From Streptomyces griseosporeus (lineage in GTDB: Bacteria > Actinomycetota > Actinomycetes > Streptomycetales > Streptomycetaceae): a DNA stretch of 64,000 bases. The stretch lies in contig NZ_BNBR01000005.1 in the NCBI RefSeq assembly GCF_014656055.1, positions 310,001 through 374,000 of the forward strand, read 5' to 3'. Position numbers and translations under genes: made by a program. Of the stretch, positions 27,196-35,689 are shown in pieces (positions within the stretch are counted from its first letter, which is position 1; every line of letters begins with the position of its first letter). The notes under the pieces are model-generated. The model saw only the letters and a program-made list of their open reading frames with translations, was not told the DNA's origin and did not search any database.

Positions 27196-27278
27196 GTCGA
27201 CGGCACGACCCCTGCCGACCCGGCGGAGGGTCACCACCTCGCAGGGATCGACCACTTCACGAGACGAGGGGATCAATC

Positions 27279-27986
27279 ATGCGTAGAGCAAGACCTCTGT
27301 CAGTGCTTCTCGCAGCCGGCGCGGTCGTGGCGCTGACCACCACCGCGGCGTCGGCTGCCGGCAGCCCGGTGACGCACACCAGCACGCAGCCGACCGCGGT
27401 CTCGGCCGCAGTGGCGCCGACGGCACAGCGCGACGCGAGCGCGCCGTTGTCGCGCGCGGCGGTCCTCGGCGTCGGCAGGGCGGTCCACCCCGTGGTCGAC
27501 ACCGGCATCTACTCCGGTCCCGGCCTGAGCACTCCCCGGATCGGCACCGCCTGGGCCGGTGACAACGTGGCCGCCATCTGCCAGACCCAGGACAGCAACG
27601 GCAAGCGGATGGTGCTGGGGATCGAGCGGCCCGGGCGCAACGGGATCCAGTGGGCCAACACCGCCGGCTACCTGTGGGACGACGACATCCGCGAGTACAC
27701 CGGCGACCTTCCGGGCTGCGCCGGTTACGGCCGGTCGGTCCATCCCGTGGTCGACACCGGCCTGTACTCAGCTCCCGGCCTGAGCACTCCCCGGATCGGC
27801 ACCGCCTGGGCCGGGGACGATGTCGCGGGGGTCTGCAAGATCACGGACAGCAACGGCAAGCGGATGGTGCTGGGGATCGAGCGGCCCGGGCGCAACGGGA
27901 TCCAGTGGGCCAACACCGCCGGCTACGTCTGGGACGGCGACATCCGCGAGTACACCGGCGACCTGCAGGACTGCGGCCTGTCGTAG
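27279..27986 (+). CDS. exported protein with two tandem SH3-like repeats
   Basis: A 235-residue protein. A signal peptide ends in AASAA near residue 27, followed by a Thr/Ala/Val linker and two 85-residue repeats (about 64-145 and 149-230). Each repeat has VHPVVDTGxYS, LSTPRIGTAWAGD and a shared block ending in NTAGY. An 81-bp stretch is identical in both repeats, at 27591-27671 and 27846-27926. The fold is probably SH3b-like with one cysteine pair per repeat, suggesting cell-wall binding. GAGGGG precedes the ATG. Confidence 0.8.
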   Translation: MRRARPLSVLLAAGAVVALTTTAASAAGSPVTHTSTQPTAVSAAVAPTAQRDASAPLSRAAVLGVGRAVHPVVDTGIYSGPGLSTPRIGTAWAGDNVAAICQTQDSNGKRMVLGIERPGRNGIQWANTAGYLWDDDIREYTGDLPGCAGYGRSVHPVVDTGLYSAPGLSTPRIGTAWAGDDVAGVCKITDSNGKRMVLGIERPGRNGIQWANTAGYVWDGDIREYTGDLQDCGLS

Positions 27987-28074
27987 CCGGTAGGGGGTGT
28001 CGTCGGTCAGGCCGGACCGGCGAACCGCGTCCGGGCAGGAGCCGGCCGGGGCGGACGGGGGCGGGAACAGCTGT

Positions 28075-30192
28075 TCAGGGCGCCGCCTCCGTCAGCTCGA
28101 ACCAGATGCTCTTGCCCTCGCCCCGCGGTGCCACCCCCCAGGAGTCCGCGAGCAGCTCGATCAGGACCAGGCCGCGGCCCGAGGAGGCCAGTTCGCCCGG
28201 GCGGCGCACGTGCGGCAGGTCGTCGCCGGCGTCGGTGACCTCCACGCGGAGTCTGCGGGCGCCCGGCTCGCCGGTGACCTCGGCGACCAGGAGCGCGTCG
28301 GCGTCGGTGTGCACCAGGACGTTGGTGAGCATCTCGGAGACCAGCAGCACCGCCGAGTCGACCTGGTCGGGGGAGGACCAGTCGTGCAGCAGGTCCCGCA
28401 GCTGCTGCCGGCCGGTGGCGACCTGCTCCGGCTCGGCCTGCGCGACGGTGAGCATCGTGCGCCGCACCCGCGTCCGTACGGCGGCGCCGCCGCCCGGGCC
28501 GCGGCCCTCGCCCTGCCGGCGCAGCAGGAGCAGCGCGATGTCGTCCTCGCGGCGGTCGGCGAGCGGGCCGGTCGTGTGGTGCGAGGACGGCCCGTGCACG
28601 GCCCCGACCAGGGCGTCGGCGAGCCCCTCCAGATCACCGCCGCGATGGTCCTCGAGGACGGCCCGGATGCGCCGCCAGCCGGAGTCCAGGTCGTGGCCGC
28701 CGGTCTCGACCAGGCCGTCCGTGCACAGCAGCAGCGTCTCGCCGGGCTCCAGGGCGAGCCGGGTGGTCGGGTAGTCGCTGTCGGGGTCGATGCCGAGTGG
28801 CAATCCTCCGGCTGTCGCCCGCAGCATCACCGTGCCGTCCGGCATCCGCACCGCCGGGTCCAGATGCCCGGCCCGGGCGGTCTCCACGGTGCCGGTGGCC
28901 GGGTCGACCTCGACGTACAGGCAGGTCGCGAAGCGCAGGGCGGCCAGGTCGTCGTCGCCGTGCGTGATGCCGTAGAAGAAGCGGGAGGCGCGGGTGAGCA
29001 CCGCGTCGGGCCGGTGGCCCTCGGCGGCGTACGCCCGCAGGGCTATCCGCAGCTGGCCCATCAGCCCCGCGGCCCGTACGTCGTGCCCCTGCACATCGCC
29101 GATGACCAGCGCGAACCGGCCGCTGGGCAGCGGGATCATGTCGTACCAGTCGCCGCCGACCTGCAGACCGCCGCCGGTCGGCACATAGCGGGCGGCGATG
29201 CCCATGCCGGGGATGCCCTCGCCGAGCTGGGGCAACATCGAGCGCTGCAGGCCGTCGGTCAGCTCCCGCTCGGTCTCGGCGGCCCCGGCGCGGGACAGGG
29301 CCTGCGCGAGCATGCGCGCCACCGTCGTGAGCACGGACCGCTCGTCGGGCGTGAAGGCGACCGGATAGGTGAAGGCGGCCATCCACGCGCCCATCGTGCG
29401 GCCCGCCACGGTCAGCGGCAGGAAGGCCCAGGACTGCCGGTTGAAGCGCTGGGCCAGCGGCCAGGTCAGCGGGTAGCGCTCCTTGTACTGCTCCGGCGAC
29501 GACAGGTACACCGCCCGCCCGGTGCGCACCACCTCCGCGGCCGGATAGTCCGTCGTCAGGGCCATCTGGGCGAACGGCCCCTCGTCGCCGGGCCGCTGCC
29601 CGTGGTGGCCGATGATCGTCAGGCGGTCGCCCTCCACGCCGAACACCGCGAGGCCGTCCGGTGAGAAGCCCGGCATCGACAGCCCGGCCGCGACCCGCAG
29701 CACCTCCGCCGTGGACCGCGCCTCCGCCAGCGCCCGGCCCGCGTCCAGCAGGAACGCCTCCCGGGAGCGCCGCCAGTCGCCGGTGACGGCGTTGTGCGCC
29801 GCCGGGGTGCCCGGGGCGGGCTCGGTGACCTCCTGGAGGGTGCCCGTCAGCTCGTAGGCGCGCTTCACCGGATCGAACGTCGGCTTGGACCGGCTGCGGA
29901 CGACCCGCACGATCCGGCCCCGCTCGTCCATGATCCGGATCCGTACCTCGGCGAGGGTGCCCTCGGCGACCGCCAGCTGCACGACGCCGGTGATCTCGTT
30001 CCAGTCGACCGGGTGCAGCCGGGCACGGACCTGGGCCTCGGTGAGCGTGACCTGCTCGGCGGGCAGCCCGAGCAGCCGCGCCGCCTCCGCGTCCACGGTG
30101 ACCAGCCCGGATGCGGTGTCCCAGTGCCACAGGCCGGTCGCGAGGGCGGCGAGGACATCCCCCACGGCGGGCAGGGGCTCACCAGTGCGCAT
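28075..30192 (-). CDS. PAS-GAF-PP2C(SpoIIE)-HATPase signalling phosphatase
   Basis: A 705-residue soluble multidomain protein. A PAS domain (about 10-130) is followed by a GAF-like domain (about 150-310). A SpoIIE/RsbU-type PP2C phosphatase follows (about 340-540), with metal-binding motifs GGDWYDMIPL, IGDVQGHD and LLLCTDGLVE, then an anti-sigma-like HATPase domain (about 575-700). Such proteins are abundant in Streptomyces and act in partner-switching control of sigma factors by dephosphorylating anti-anti-sigma proteins. Kinase and phosphatase in one chain suggests a self-contained switch. It is divergent from aspS. Confidence 0.92.
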   Translation of the reverse strand: MRTGEPLPAVGDVLAALATGLWHWDTASGLVTVDAEAARLLGLPAEQVTLTEAQVRARLHPVDWNEITGVVQLAVAEGTLAEVRIRIMDERGRIVRVVRSRSKPTFDPVKRAYELTGTLQEVTEPAPGTPAAHNAVTGDWRRSREAFLLDAGRALAEARSTAEVLRVAAGLSMPGFSPDGLAVFGVEGDRLTIIGHHGQRPGDEGPFAQMALTTDYPAAEVVRTGRAVYLSSPEQYKERYPLTWPLAQRFNRQSWAFLPLTVAGRTMGAWMAAFTYPVAFTPDERSVLTTVARMLAQALSRAGAAETERELTDGLQRSMLPQLGEGIPGMGIAARYVPTGGGLQVGGDWYDMIPLPSGRFALVIGDVQGHDVRAAGLMGQLRIALRAYAAEGHRPDAVLTRASRFFYGITHGDDDLAALRFATCLYVEVDPATGTVETARAGHLDPAVRMPDGTVMLRATAGGLPLGIDPDSDYPTTRLALEPGETLLLCTDGLVETGGHDLDSGWRRIRAVLEDHRGGDLEGLADALVGAVHGPSSHHTTGPLADRREDDIALLLLRRQGEGRGPGGGAAVRTRVRRTMLTVAQAEPEQVATGRQQLRDLLHDWSSPDQVDSAVLLVSEMLTNVLVHTDADALLVAEVTGEPGARRLRVEVTDAGDDLPHVRRPGELASSGRGLVLIELLADSWGVAPRGEGKSIWFELTEAAP

Positions 30193-30230
30193 TGCCCCAC
30201 TTTAAGAAGATCTGTTCGGAAGATGCCACC

Positions 30231-30266
30231 GAGGGCGCTTCCGAGGGCGCTTCCGAGGGCCCTCCC
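30231..30266. repeat. 12-bp tandem repeat upstream of aspS
   Basis: GAGGGCGCTTCC occurs twice exactly (30231-30242, 30243-30254), followed by a diverged third copy (30255-30266) and a degenerate fourth. The array sits in the 186-bp region between the divergent phosphatase and aspS genes. Confidence 0.8.
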
Positions 30267-30378
30267 GAGTGCCGCCTCCGTAATGGTGGGGAGGTGATCC
30301 TGGCCTGCCCGGTACCCTTGAAAAGTCCGGGCACCGGGCCCCGGAGATTCCCGATCCGCGAAGACTGGATGAACGACG

Positions 30379-32142
30379 ATGCATCGGTACAGGTCCCACA
30401 CCTGCGGCGAGCTCCGCGCCTCTGACGTCGGCACCGACGTCCGGCTGAGTGGCTGGCTGCACAATCGGCGCGACCTGGGCGGCATCCTCTTCATCGATCT
30501 GCGCGACCACTACGGCATCACGCAGCTGGTCGCCCGCCCCGGCACCGAGGCGTACGAGGCCCTGGACAAGGTCTCCAAGGAGTCCACGGTCCGTGTCGAC
30601 GGCCGCGTTGTTTCACGTGGAACCGAGAACGTGAACCCGGACCTGCCCACCGGTGAGATCGAGGTGGAGGTCGGCGAGGTCGAGCTGCTCGGCGCGGCCC
30701 AGCCCCTGCCCTTCACGATCAACACCGAGGACGGGGTCAACGAGGAGCGGCGCCTGGAGTACCGCTTCCTCGACCTGCGCCGCGAGCGCATGCACCGCAA
30801 CATCATGCTGCGTACGGCGGTCATCGGAGCCATCCGGCACAAGATGACGGCGCTCGGCTTCAACGAGATGGCCACGCCGATCCTGACGGCCACCTCCCCC
30901 GAGGGCGCCCGCGACTTCGTCGTGCCCTCCCGTCTGCACCCGGGCAAGTTCTACGCCCTGCCGCAGGCCCCGCAGCAGTTCAAGCAGCTGCTGATGATCT
31001 CCGGCTTCGACCGCTACTTCCAGATCGCGCCCTGCTTCCGCGACGAGGACGCCCGCGCCGACCGCTCGCCGGGCGAGTTCTACCAGCTCGACGTCGAGAT
31101 GAGCTTCGTCGAGCAGGAGGACGTCTTCCGGCCGATCGAGCAGCTGATGACGGAGCTGTTCGAGGAGTTCGGCGGCGGCCGCCATGTGACGTCCCCCTTC
31201 CCGCGCATCCCCTTCCGCGAGGCGATGCTGAAGTACGGCTCCGACAAGCCGGACCTGCGGGCCCAGCTGGAGCTGGTGGACATCACCGACGTCTTCGAGG
31301 GCTCGGAGTTCAAGGCCTTCGCCGGCAAGCACGTGCGCGCGCTGCCGGTCCCGGCGGTCCAGGACCAGCCCCGCAAGTTCTTCGACCAGCTCGGTGAGTA
31401 CGCCATCGCGCAGGGCGCGAAGGGCCTGGCCTGGGTCCGCGTCGGCGAGGACGGCCAGCTGTCCGGCCCGATCGCCAAGTTCCTCACCGAGGAGAACGTC
31501 GCCGAGCTGACCAAGCGCCTGTCGCTGGCCCCGGGCCACGCGGTGTTCTTCGGCGCGGGCGAGTTCGACGAGGTCTCGAAGATCATGGGCGCGGTGCGCG
31601 TCGAGGCGGCCAAGCGCGCCGGTCACTTCGAGTCCGACGTCTTCCGCTTCTGCTGGATCGTCGACTTCCCGATGTTCGAGAAGGACGAGGAGACCGGCAA
31701 GATCGACTTCTCGCACAACCCGTTCTCGATGCCGCAGGGCGGCATGGACGCGCTGGAGAACCAGGACCCGCTGGACATCCTGGCCTGGCAGTACGACATC
31801 GTCTGCAACGGCGTCGAGCTGTCCTCCGGCGCGATCCGGAACCACGAGCCGGACATCATGCTCAAGGCCTTCGAGATCGCCGGCTACGACCGCGAGACCA
31901 CCGAGCGCGAGTTCGCGGGCATGCTCCGCGCCTTCCGCTTCGGCGCCCCGCCGCACGGCGGCATCGCCCCCGGTGTCGACCGCATCGTCATGCTCCTCGC
32001 GGACGAGCCGAACATCCGCGAGACGATCGCCTTCCCGCTCAACGGCAACGCCCAGGACCTGATGATGGGCGCGCCGACGGAGCTGGAGCCGGCGCGGCTG
32101 AAGGAACTGCACCTGACGGTGAACAAGCCGCAGCCGAAGTAA
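30379..32142 (+). CDS. aspS: aspartyl-tRNA synthetase
   Basis: A 587-residue class II synthetase of the bacterial (longer, GAD-insert) type. An OB-fold anticodon-binding domain (about 1-110) precedes the catalytic core with motif 2 (QIAPCFRDEDARADRSPGEFYQLD), the inserted GAD domain (about 300-410) and motif 3 (GGIAPGVDRIVMLL). It charges tRNA-Asp, or Asp and Asn where an amidotransferase is used. A parS-like 16-mer (30609-30624) lies inside the coding sequence near codon 78 and uses codons (GTT GTT TCA CGT) that are rare in this genome. A strong hairpin follows. Confidence 0.97.
   Translation: MHRYRSHTCGELRASDVGTDVRLSGWLHNRRDLGGILFIDLRDHYGITQLVARPGTEAYEALDKVSKESTVRVDGRVVSRGTENVNPDLPTGEIEVEVGEVELLGAAQPLPFTINTEDGVNEERRLEYRFLDLRRERMHRNIMLRTAVIGAIRHKMTALGFNEMATPILTATSPEGARDFVVPSRLHPGKFYALPQAPQQFKQLLMISGFDRYFQIAPCFRDEDARADRSPGEFYQLDVEMSFVEQEDVFRPIEQLMTELFEEFGGGRHVTSPFPRIPFREAMLKYGSDKPDLRAQLELVDITDVFEGSEFKAFAGKHVRALPVPAVQDQPRKFFDQLGEYAIAQGAKGLAWVRVGEDGQLSGPIAKFLTEENVAELTKRLSLAPGHAVFFGAGEFDEVSKIMGAVRVEAAKRAGHFESDVFRFCWIVDFPMFEKDEETGKIDFSHNPFSMPQGGMDALENQDPLDILAWQYDIVCNGVELSSGAIRNHEPDIMLKAFEIAGYDRETTEREFAGMLRAFRFGAPPHGGIAPGVDRIVMLLADEPNIRETIAFPLNGNAQDLMMGAPTELEPARLKELHLTVNKPQPK
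30609..30624. other. parS-like chromosome segregation site inside aspS
   Basis: TGTTTCACGTGGAACC matches the bacterial parS consensus TGTTNCACGTGAAACA, read on the opposite strand, at 15 of 16 positions. ParB loads at such sites near the origin to drive chromosome segregation. The codons spanning the site are unusual for this GC-rich gene, suggesting selection on the DNA and not the protein. A search for CACGTG elsewhere in the window gave no other convincing parS match. Confidence 0.8.
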
Positions 32143-32166
32143 GGCGGAGGCTTCGCGCTTCGGCGC

Positions 32167-32199
32167 AGGCGCCCGGGACCGCGACGGTCCCGGGCGCCT
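32167..32199 (+). terminator. aspS terminator
   Basis: A perfect 14-bp stem (32167-32180 with 32186-32199) and GCGAC loop lie 24 bp after the aspS stop. Confidence 0.9.
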
Positions 32200-32270
32200 T
32201 CGTGTGCACTGGGCTCCTGCCCAGCTCTCCCTCATGCTCCTGACAGGGGCGGTCGCTACGTTCCCCACCC

Positions 32271-33233
32271 ATGACGGACAAAGAAGTGGCCCAAGGGCCG
32301 CAGCACAAGCGGGATCTGACGCGCCGTAAGGTGCTGGTCGCCGGTGCCGGCGCGGTGGCGGCGGTGGGCGTCGGCGGCACGTTCGCGGCGGGCGCCTTCG
32401 CCGACGAGGAGCAGCAGGGCACAGGTGCGGATACCTGCTACCGACTCACCTCGGAGACGACCGAAGGGCCCTACTACATCGACGCGGACAAGCTCCGCCA
32501 GGACATCACCGAGGACCGGGAGGGCATCCCGCTGACCCTCCGCATCAAGGTGATCGACTCCGAGACGTGCAAGCCGGTACGGAACGCAGCCGTGGACGTC
32601 TGGCACTGCGACGCGCTGGGCATCTACTCGGGGTACGAGAGCCTGTCGACGGGCGGCGGAGGCGGCACCCCTCCGACGGCCGCCCCCTCGGGCACCCCGA
32701 CGGCCGCCCCCACGGGCGCCCCGACCGATGCCCCCTCGGGCACTCCCACCGGTGAGCCGCCCTCGGGGGCGCCGACCGGCGGTCCCGGAGGCGGGGGCGG
32801 AGGCGGCGGGCACGAGGAGCCGACCGACGACAAGCGCTACCTGCGCGGCACCTGGCGGACGGACAAGGCAGGCTTCGTCACCTTCACGACGATCTTCCCC
32901 GGCTGGTACCGGGGACGCTGCGTGCACATCCACACCAAGGTGCACGTGGGCGGCACCTGGACGGACGCCGGCTACGAGGGCGGGCACACCTGCCACACCG
33001 GCCAGTTCTTCTTCGCCGAGGAGGCCGTGCTCGCGGCGGCGGAGGTCGCCCCGTACTCCACGTCCACGACCGAGCGCACCAAGCTCACCGAGGACACGAT
33101 CTACGACCAGAGCGGCGCCCAGGGCGGCCTGCTCACCCTCAAGTACGACAAGAAGAACATAGCGAGGGGCGTGCGCGCGTCGATCACGGTGGGCGTGGAC
33201 CCGGACAGCACGCACGAGGGCACCCAGGCCTAG
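32271..33233 (+). CDS. Tat-exported intradiol dioxygenase-like protein with Pro/Thr/Gly insert
   Basis: A 320-residue protein. A twin-arginine signal (R18-R19 in LTRRKVL, hydrophobic stretch, cleavage near AFADE) precedes an intradiol ring-cleavage dioxygenase fold. Candidate Fe(III) ligands are Y119 or Y122, Y213 (PGWYRGR), H219 and H221. Catechol dioxygenases are normally cytoplasmic; this secreted class is known in actinobacteria and fungi and may act on lignin-related or plant aromatics. A roughly 60-residue low-complexity insert (about 127-186, repeated GTPTAAP-like units and a glycine run) interrupts the fold between the first tyrosine and the second ligand. It overlaps the convergent nucleotidyltransferase gene by 4 bp. 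Confidence 0.85.
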   Translation: MTDKEVAQGPQHKRDLTRRKVLVAGAGAVAAVGVGGTFAAGAFADEEQQGTGADTCYRLTSETTEGPYYIDADKLRQDITEDREGIPLTLRIKVIDSETCKPVRNAAVDVWHCDALGIYSGYESLSTGGGGGTPPTAAPSGTPTAAPTGAPTDAPSGTPTGEPPSGAPTGGPGGGGGGGGHEEPTDDKRYLRGTWRTDKAGFVTFTTIFPGWYRGRCVHIHTKVHVGGTWTDAGYEGGHTCHTGQFFFAEEAVLAAAEVAPYSTSTTERTKLTEDTIYDQSGAQGGLLTLKYDKKNIARGVRASITVGVDPDSTHEGTQA

Positions 33234-33931
33234 AGGGTGTCCTCGTCCTCCTCCACGCCTGCGTCGGGGGACGCCCCGTCCTCCAGCAGGCGCTCGGCGA
33301 TGTCCGTCGACCAGTGCTGGGCCCAGGCGCGCAGGTCGGTGATCTGGGCTTCCTCCAGGCCGTAGCGGGTGAAGGCGTGGTCGGGGTACCAGTCGGTGCC
33401 GGTGAGGCGGGACTGGAGGGTCGGCAGGTCGAAGGGGTCGTGGGCGTGGCGGCGGCCCAGGTCCTCCAGGTCGGGGAAGGAGAAACGGGCGGCGGCGGCG
33501 CGGGCGTCGATCAGGTCGACGGCGGCGCCCCGGTCGTACAGGGCCCTGATCTTCGTACCGACCGCGTCCTCCAGGCTCAGCGCCGGGCCGTACTCCGTGA
33601 GGACCGGGGGCTGCCAGAACGCCTCCTTGTGCAACGCCAGCTCGCAGGGTTCCCCGCTGTCCGGCTCGGTGACCGTCAACTGGGCCGACAGCGGGGTGAC
33701 CGTGTGCAGGACCACCGTCTTGCCGCCCGCGCGGAGGGCCGTCGCGAGATGGGCGGCGACGGTGTCCGTCCCCTCCGGGCTCTCCGTGGCCATGTCGACG
33801 TTGGCATGCGGACGCTCGACCAGCCCGTGCGCCTCCAGGGCGTACCCGCCCGCGAGGACGAGCAGATGGGGGCTGCCGAGAGCGGCGACATCGGCGATGA
33901 GCCGGCGGTGGACGACGGAGAGGTTCCTCAC
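33230..33931 (-). CDS. orphan AbiEii-like nucleotidyltransferase
   Basis: A 233-residue protein of the nucleotidyltransferase AbiEii/AbiGii-like family. The segment LLVLAGGYALEAHGLVERPHANVDMAT matches the family start, and ALSLEDAVGTKIRALYDRG is a second conserved block. In AbiE systems this type of protein is the toxin and is paired with an AbiEi regulator; no such partner is next to it. The first catalytic acidic pair is altered (NVDMAT in place of a DxD), so activity is uncertain. The neighbour upstream is a Uma2 protein. Confidence 0.75.
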   Translation of the reverse strand: MRNLSVVHRRLIADVAALGSPHLLVLAGGYALEAHGLVERPHANVDMATESPEGTDTVAAHLATALRAGGKTVVLHTVTPLSAQLTVTEPDSGEPCELALHKEAFWQPPVLTEYGPALSLEDAVGTKIRALYDRGAAVDLIDARAAAARFSFPDLEDLGRRHAHDPFDLPTLQSRLTGTDWYPDHAFTRYGLEEAQITDLRAWAQHWSTDIAERLLEDGASPDAGVEEDEDTL

Positions 33932-34014
33932 GGGTGCAGCACTCTGCCAGAGAGGGGCGGGGGGTGGGGTCAGCCGCGCCGGGGCGTGCGACGGTGCGCG
34001 CGGCCGGGGCCTCC

Positions 34015-34626
34015 TTACTCCTGCCCGCCGTCCTCACTCGCGTAGCGCGGCAGGCCGTCGGTAGGGATGGTCCAGTCGGCGATGGTGACGTCCTCGCCGT
34101 AGACGAAGTCCTTGCGGGTGGCGTAGCGGGGGCCGGAGGGGGTGGTGTGGATGTCGGTGAAGACGGCGCCGGTTCCGGTGCGGGGGTCGAAGAGGGCGTA
34201 GACGGGGATGCCCATCAAGGGGTAGTCGCGGAGCTTGGTGACCCAGTCGTTGTCGGGGTTGGACTTCGATACGACTTCGATGGCGGCGATGACGGTGTGA
34301 GGGTCGATGGATCCCTCGACGTTCAGGTCCGTCCACGCGATCACCACCACATCCGGATGCCGCATGATGCCTTCGGGCTCGTCCTCGACATCGGGCGTGC
34401 CGGTGTGCGCCAGGAGATCGTCCGGCATGGCCTTCTCCAAACGGCGGCTGACGTGCGCGGCCGTGACCTCGTGAGGCCCTCCCGGCGACATCATGTCGAG
34501 GACGATTCCTTCCTTGGTGATCTCGAACTTTCCGGGGAGGGAGTCGTCCACGGTCTGCACGAAGTCCCGCATGGCCCGGTAGACGGGGGAAACGCTCTGC
34601 CGCGCGCTGTCCGGTGCGGTGGTCAT
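34015..34626 (-). CDS. Uma2-family (DUF820) restriction-endonuclease-like protein
   Basis: A 203-residue protein of the PD-(D/E)XK-like Uma2 family. It has the segment RHPDVVVIAWTDLN and the later AIEVVSKSNPDNDWVTKLRDY, containing the E-x-V-S-x-S and K characteristic of the family. Uma2 proteins are very numerous in streptomycetes and cyanobacteria; their DNA-cleaving role is presumed from fold, not shown. GAGGAG precedes the ATG at 34626. It sits between the orphan nucleotidyltransferase and a winged-helix protein, all on the minus strand. Confidence 0.85.
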   Translation of the reverse strand: MTTAPDSARQSVSPVYRAMRDFVQTVDDSLPGKFEITKEGIVLDMMSPGGPHEVTAAHVSRRLEKAMPDDLLAHTGTPDVEDEPEGIMRHPDVVVIAWTDLNVEGSIDPHTVIAAIEVVSKSNPDNDWVTKLRDYPLMGIPVYALFDPRTGTGAVFTDIHTTPSGPRYATRKDFVYGEDVTIADWTIPTDGLPRYASEDGGQE

Positions 34627-34675
34627 GGCGCTCGCTCCTCGTCTGTGCCCAGGGGCAAGGATCGTCGCTTTCATG

Positions 34676-35542
34676 CTAGGTGGCCTCCGGTAGACCGGTG
34701 CGGCAGTCGCGGCAGCGGCCGGGCAGCGGGGCGCGGAAGGCGCGGTCGCAGCCTTCACAGTTCTGCAGGCGATGGCGTGGCTCGGGGACCGGTGACGCCG
34801 GGGGCCGGAACGGTGGTGGGGGTGGCAGTTGGGCGGTCAGGCGGTGGGCGAGGAGAGCGGCCGGGCGGATCAGGGGTTCCGTCGGCAGGTTCTCGGTCAG
34901 GGCGTGGCGTACGGCGGTGGGGGTGACGTCGCGTTCGAGCCAGGTGGCGACACCGGGGGCGAGGTGTTCGGCGTCGGTGGCGGAGAGGAGCAGGCGGGGG
35001 TCGTGGCGGCGCAGGCCCGCGAGGAGGTCGACGGCGGTCTGGAGGAGGGCGGGCGACGGGTACGACGGCTGGGGTACGGCTGGGAGGCGCTTGCGGGGCG
35101 CGGGCTCGTCGGGAGGCGTGCGGCGGGCGGGCCCGCGGGGGGTCGCCTCGCGGGCCGCGTGGTGACCGGGCCGGTTGCAGGACACCGTGCGGGTGATGAT
35201 GCGGCCGGTGGCGGTGCGCTCGCGGTTGCGGCGCAGGTAGCCGTGCGTTTCGAGTTCTCGCAGGGCCGCGGCGATACGGGTCGGGCCCTCGGGGAAGCGG
35301 GCGGCGAGGGTCTTGATGTCGACGGCTGTGCCCGGCCGGACCGACTGGATGTAGCAGGCCAGGCCGATGGCGAGAAGGGACAGCTCACGGTGCTGGGCCA
35401 GGTCGTTGCCGATCACCGTGAAGTTCTCCGTGTGGCGGACGTGATCGTGGACGACGCCGGCGGTGCGCTGCCCGTCGGGGTGGTTTTTGCGCCGGAGGCG
35501 GGACTGGGCGAGCGCGGGCGCGTTAGGGTTTTCGGTATCCAT
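34676..35542 (-). CDS. winged-helix DNA-binding protein with zinc-knuckle tail
   Basis: A 288-residue protein. An N-terminal winged helix (about 50-115; SLLAIGLACYIQ, IAAALRELETHGYLRRNRER) resembles replication-relaxation or MarR-like DNA binders. A Pro/Arg linker and a helical middle follow. The C-terminus has a CxxC-x(12)-CxxC zinc-knuckle (C-E-G-C ... C-R-D-C). Its role is unknown, perhaps a phage- or plasmid-derived regulator. ATG at 35542 is chosen because GAGGAAGAGG lies upstream; the frame opens further to 35989. A stem-loop (35572-35580 with 35599-35607) and a 30-bp palindrome (35690-35719) lie upstream. Confidence 0.75.
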   Translation of the reverse strand: MDTENPNAPALAQSRLRRKNHPDGQRTAGVVHDHVRHTENFTVIGNDLAQHRELSLLAIGLACYIQSVRPGTAVDIKTLAARFPEGPTRIAAALRELETHGYLRRNRERTATGRIITRTVSCNRPGHHAAREATPRGPARRTPPDEPAPRKRLPAVPQPSYPSPALLQTAVDLLAGLRRHDPRLLLSATDAEHLAPGVATWLERDVTPTAVRHALTENLPTEPLIRPAALLAHRLTAQLPPPPPFRPPASPVPEPRHRLQNCEGCDRAFRAPLPGRCRDCRTGLPEAT

Positions 35543-35689
35543 CGGGAAGGTTTCCTCTTCCTCGGTGGTCAGGCCCTCGCAGTGGGATGGCAGTCCCCGC
35601 GAGGGCCGTCGCATGTCTGGGATGGGTGTGTCTGCGTGCTGCTGGCGTTGAGCGTAGGGCAGACAACCCGTCCCGAATCCAGCCCAGTT

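Noticed and set aside
27034..27278. c-di-AMP (ydaO) riboswitch in the leader of the duplicated SH3-like gene
   Set aside because: The conserved core blocks I know for this class are not visible; only generic alternative stems were seen.
30193..30378. T-box or other synthetase leader before aspS
   Set aside because: No T-box core (AGGGUGG-like) or specifier structure; short region dominated by 12-bp repeats.
33230..33931. Complete AbiE toxin-antitoxin pair
   Set aside because: No AbiEi-like antitoxin/regulator in the neighbourhood; the DxD metal motif is altered, so only an orphan family member is claimed.
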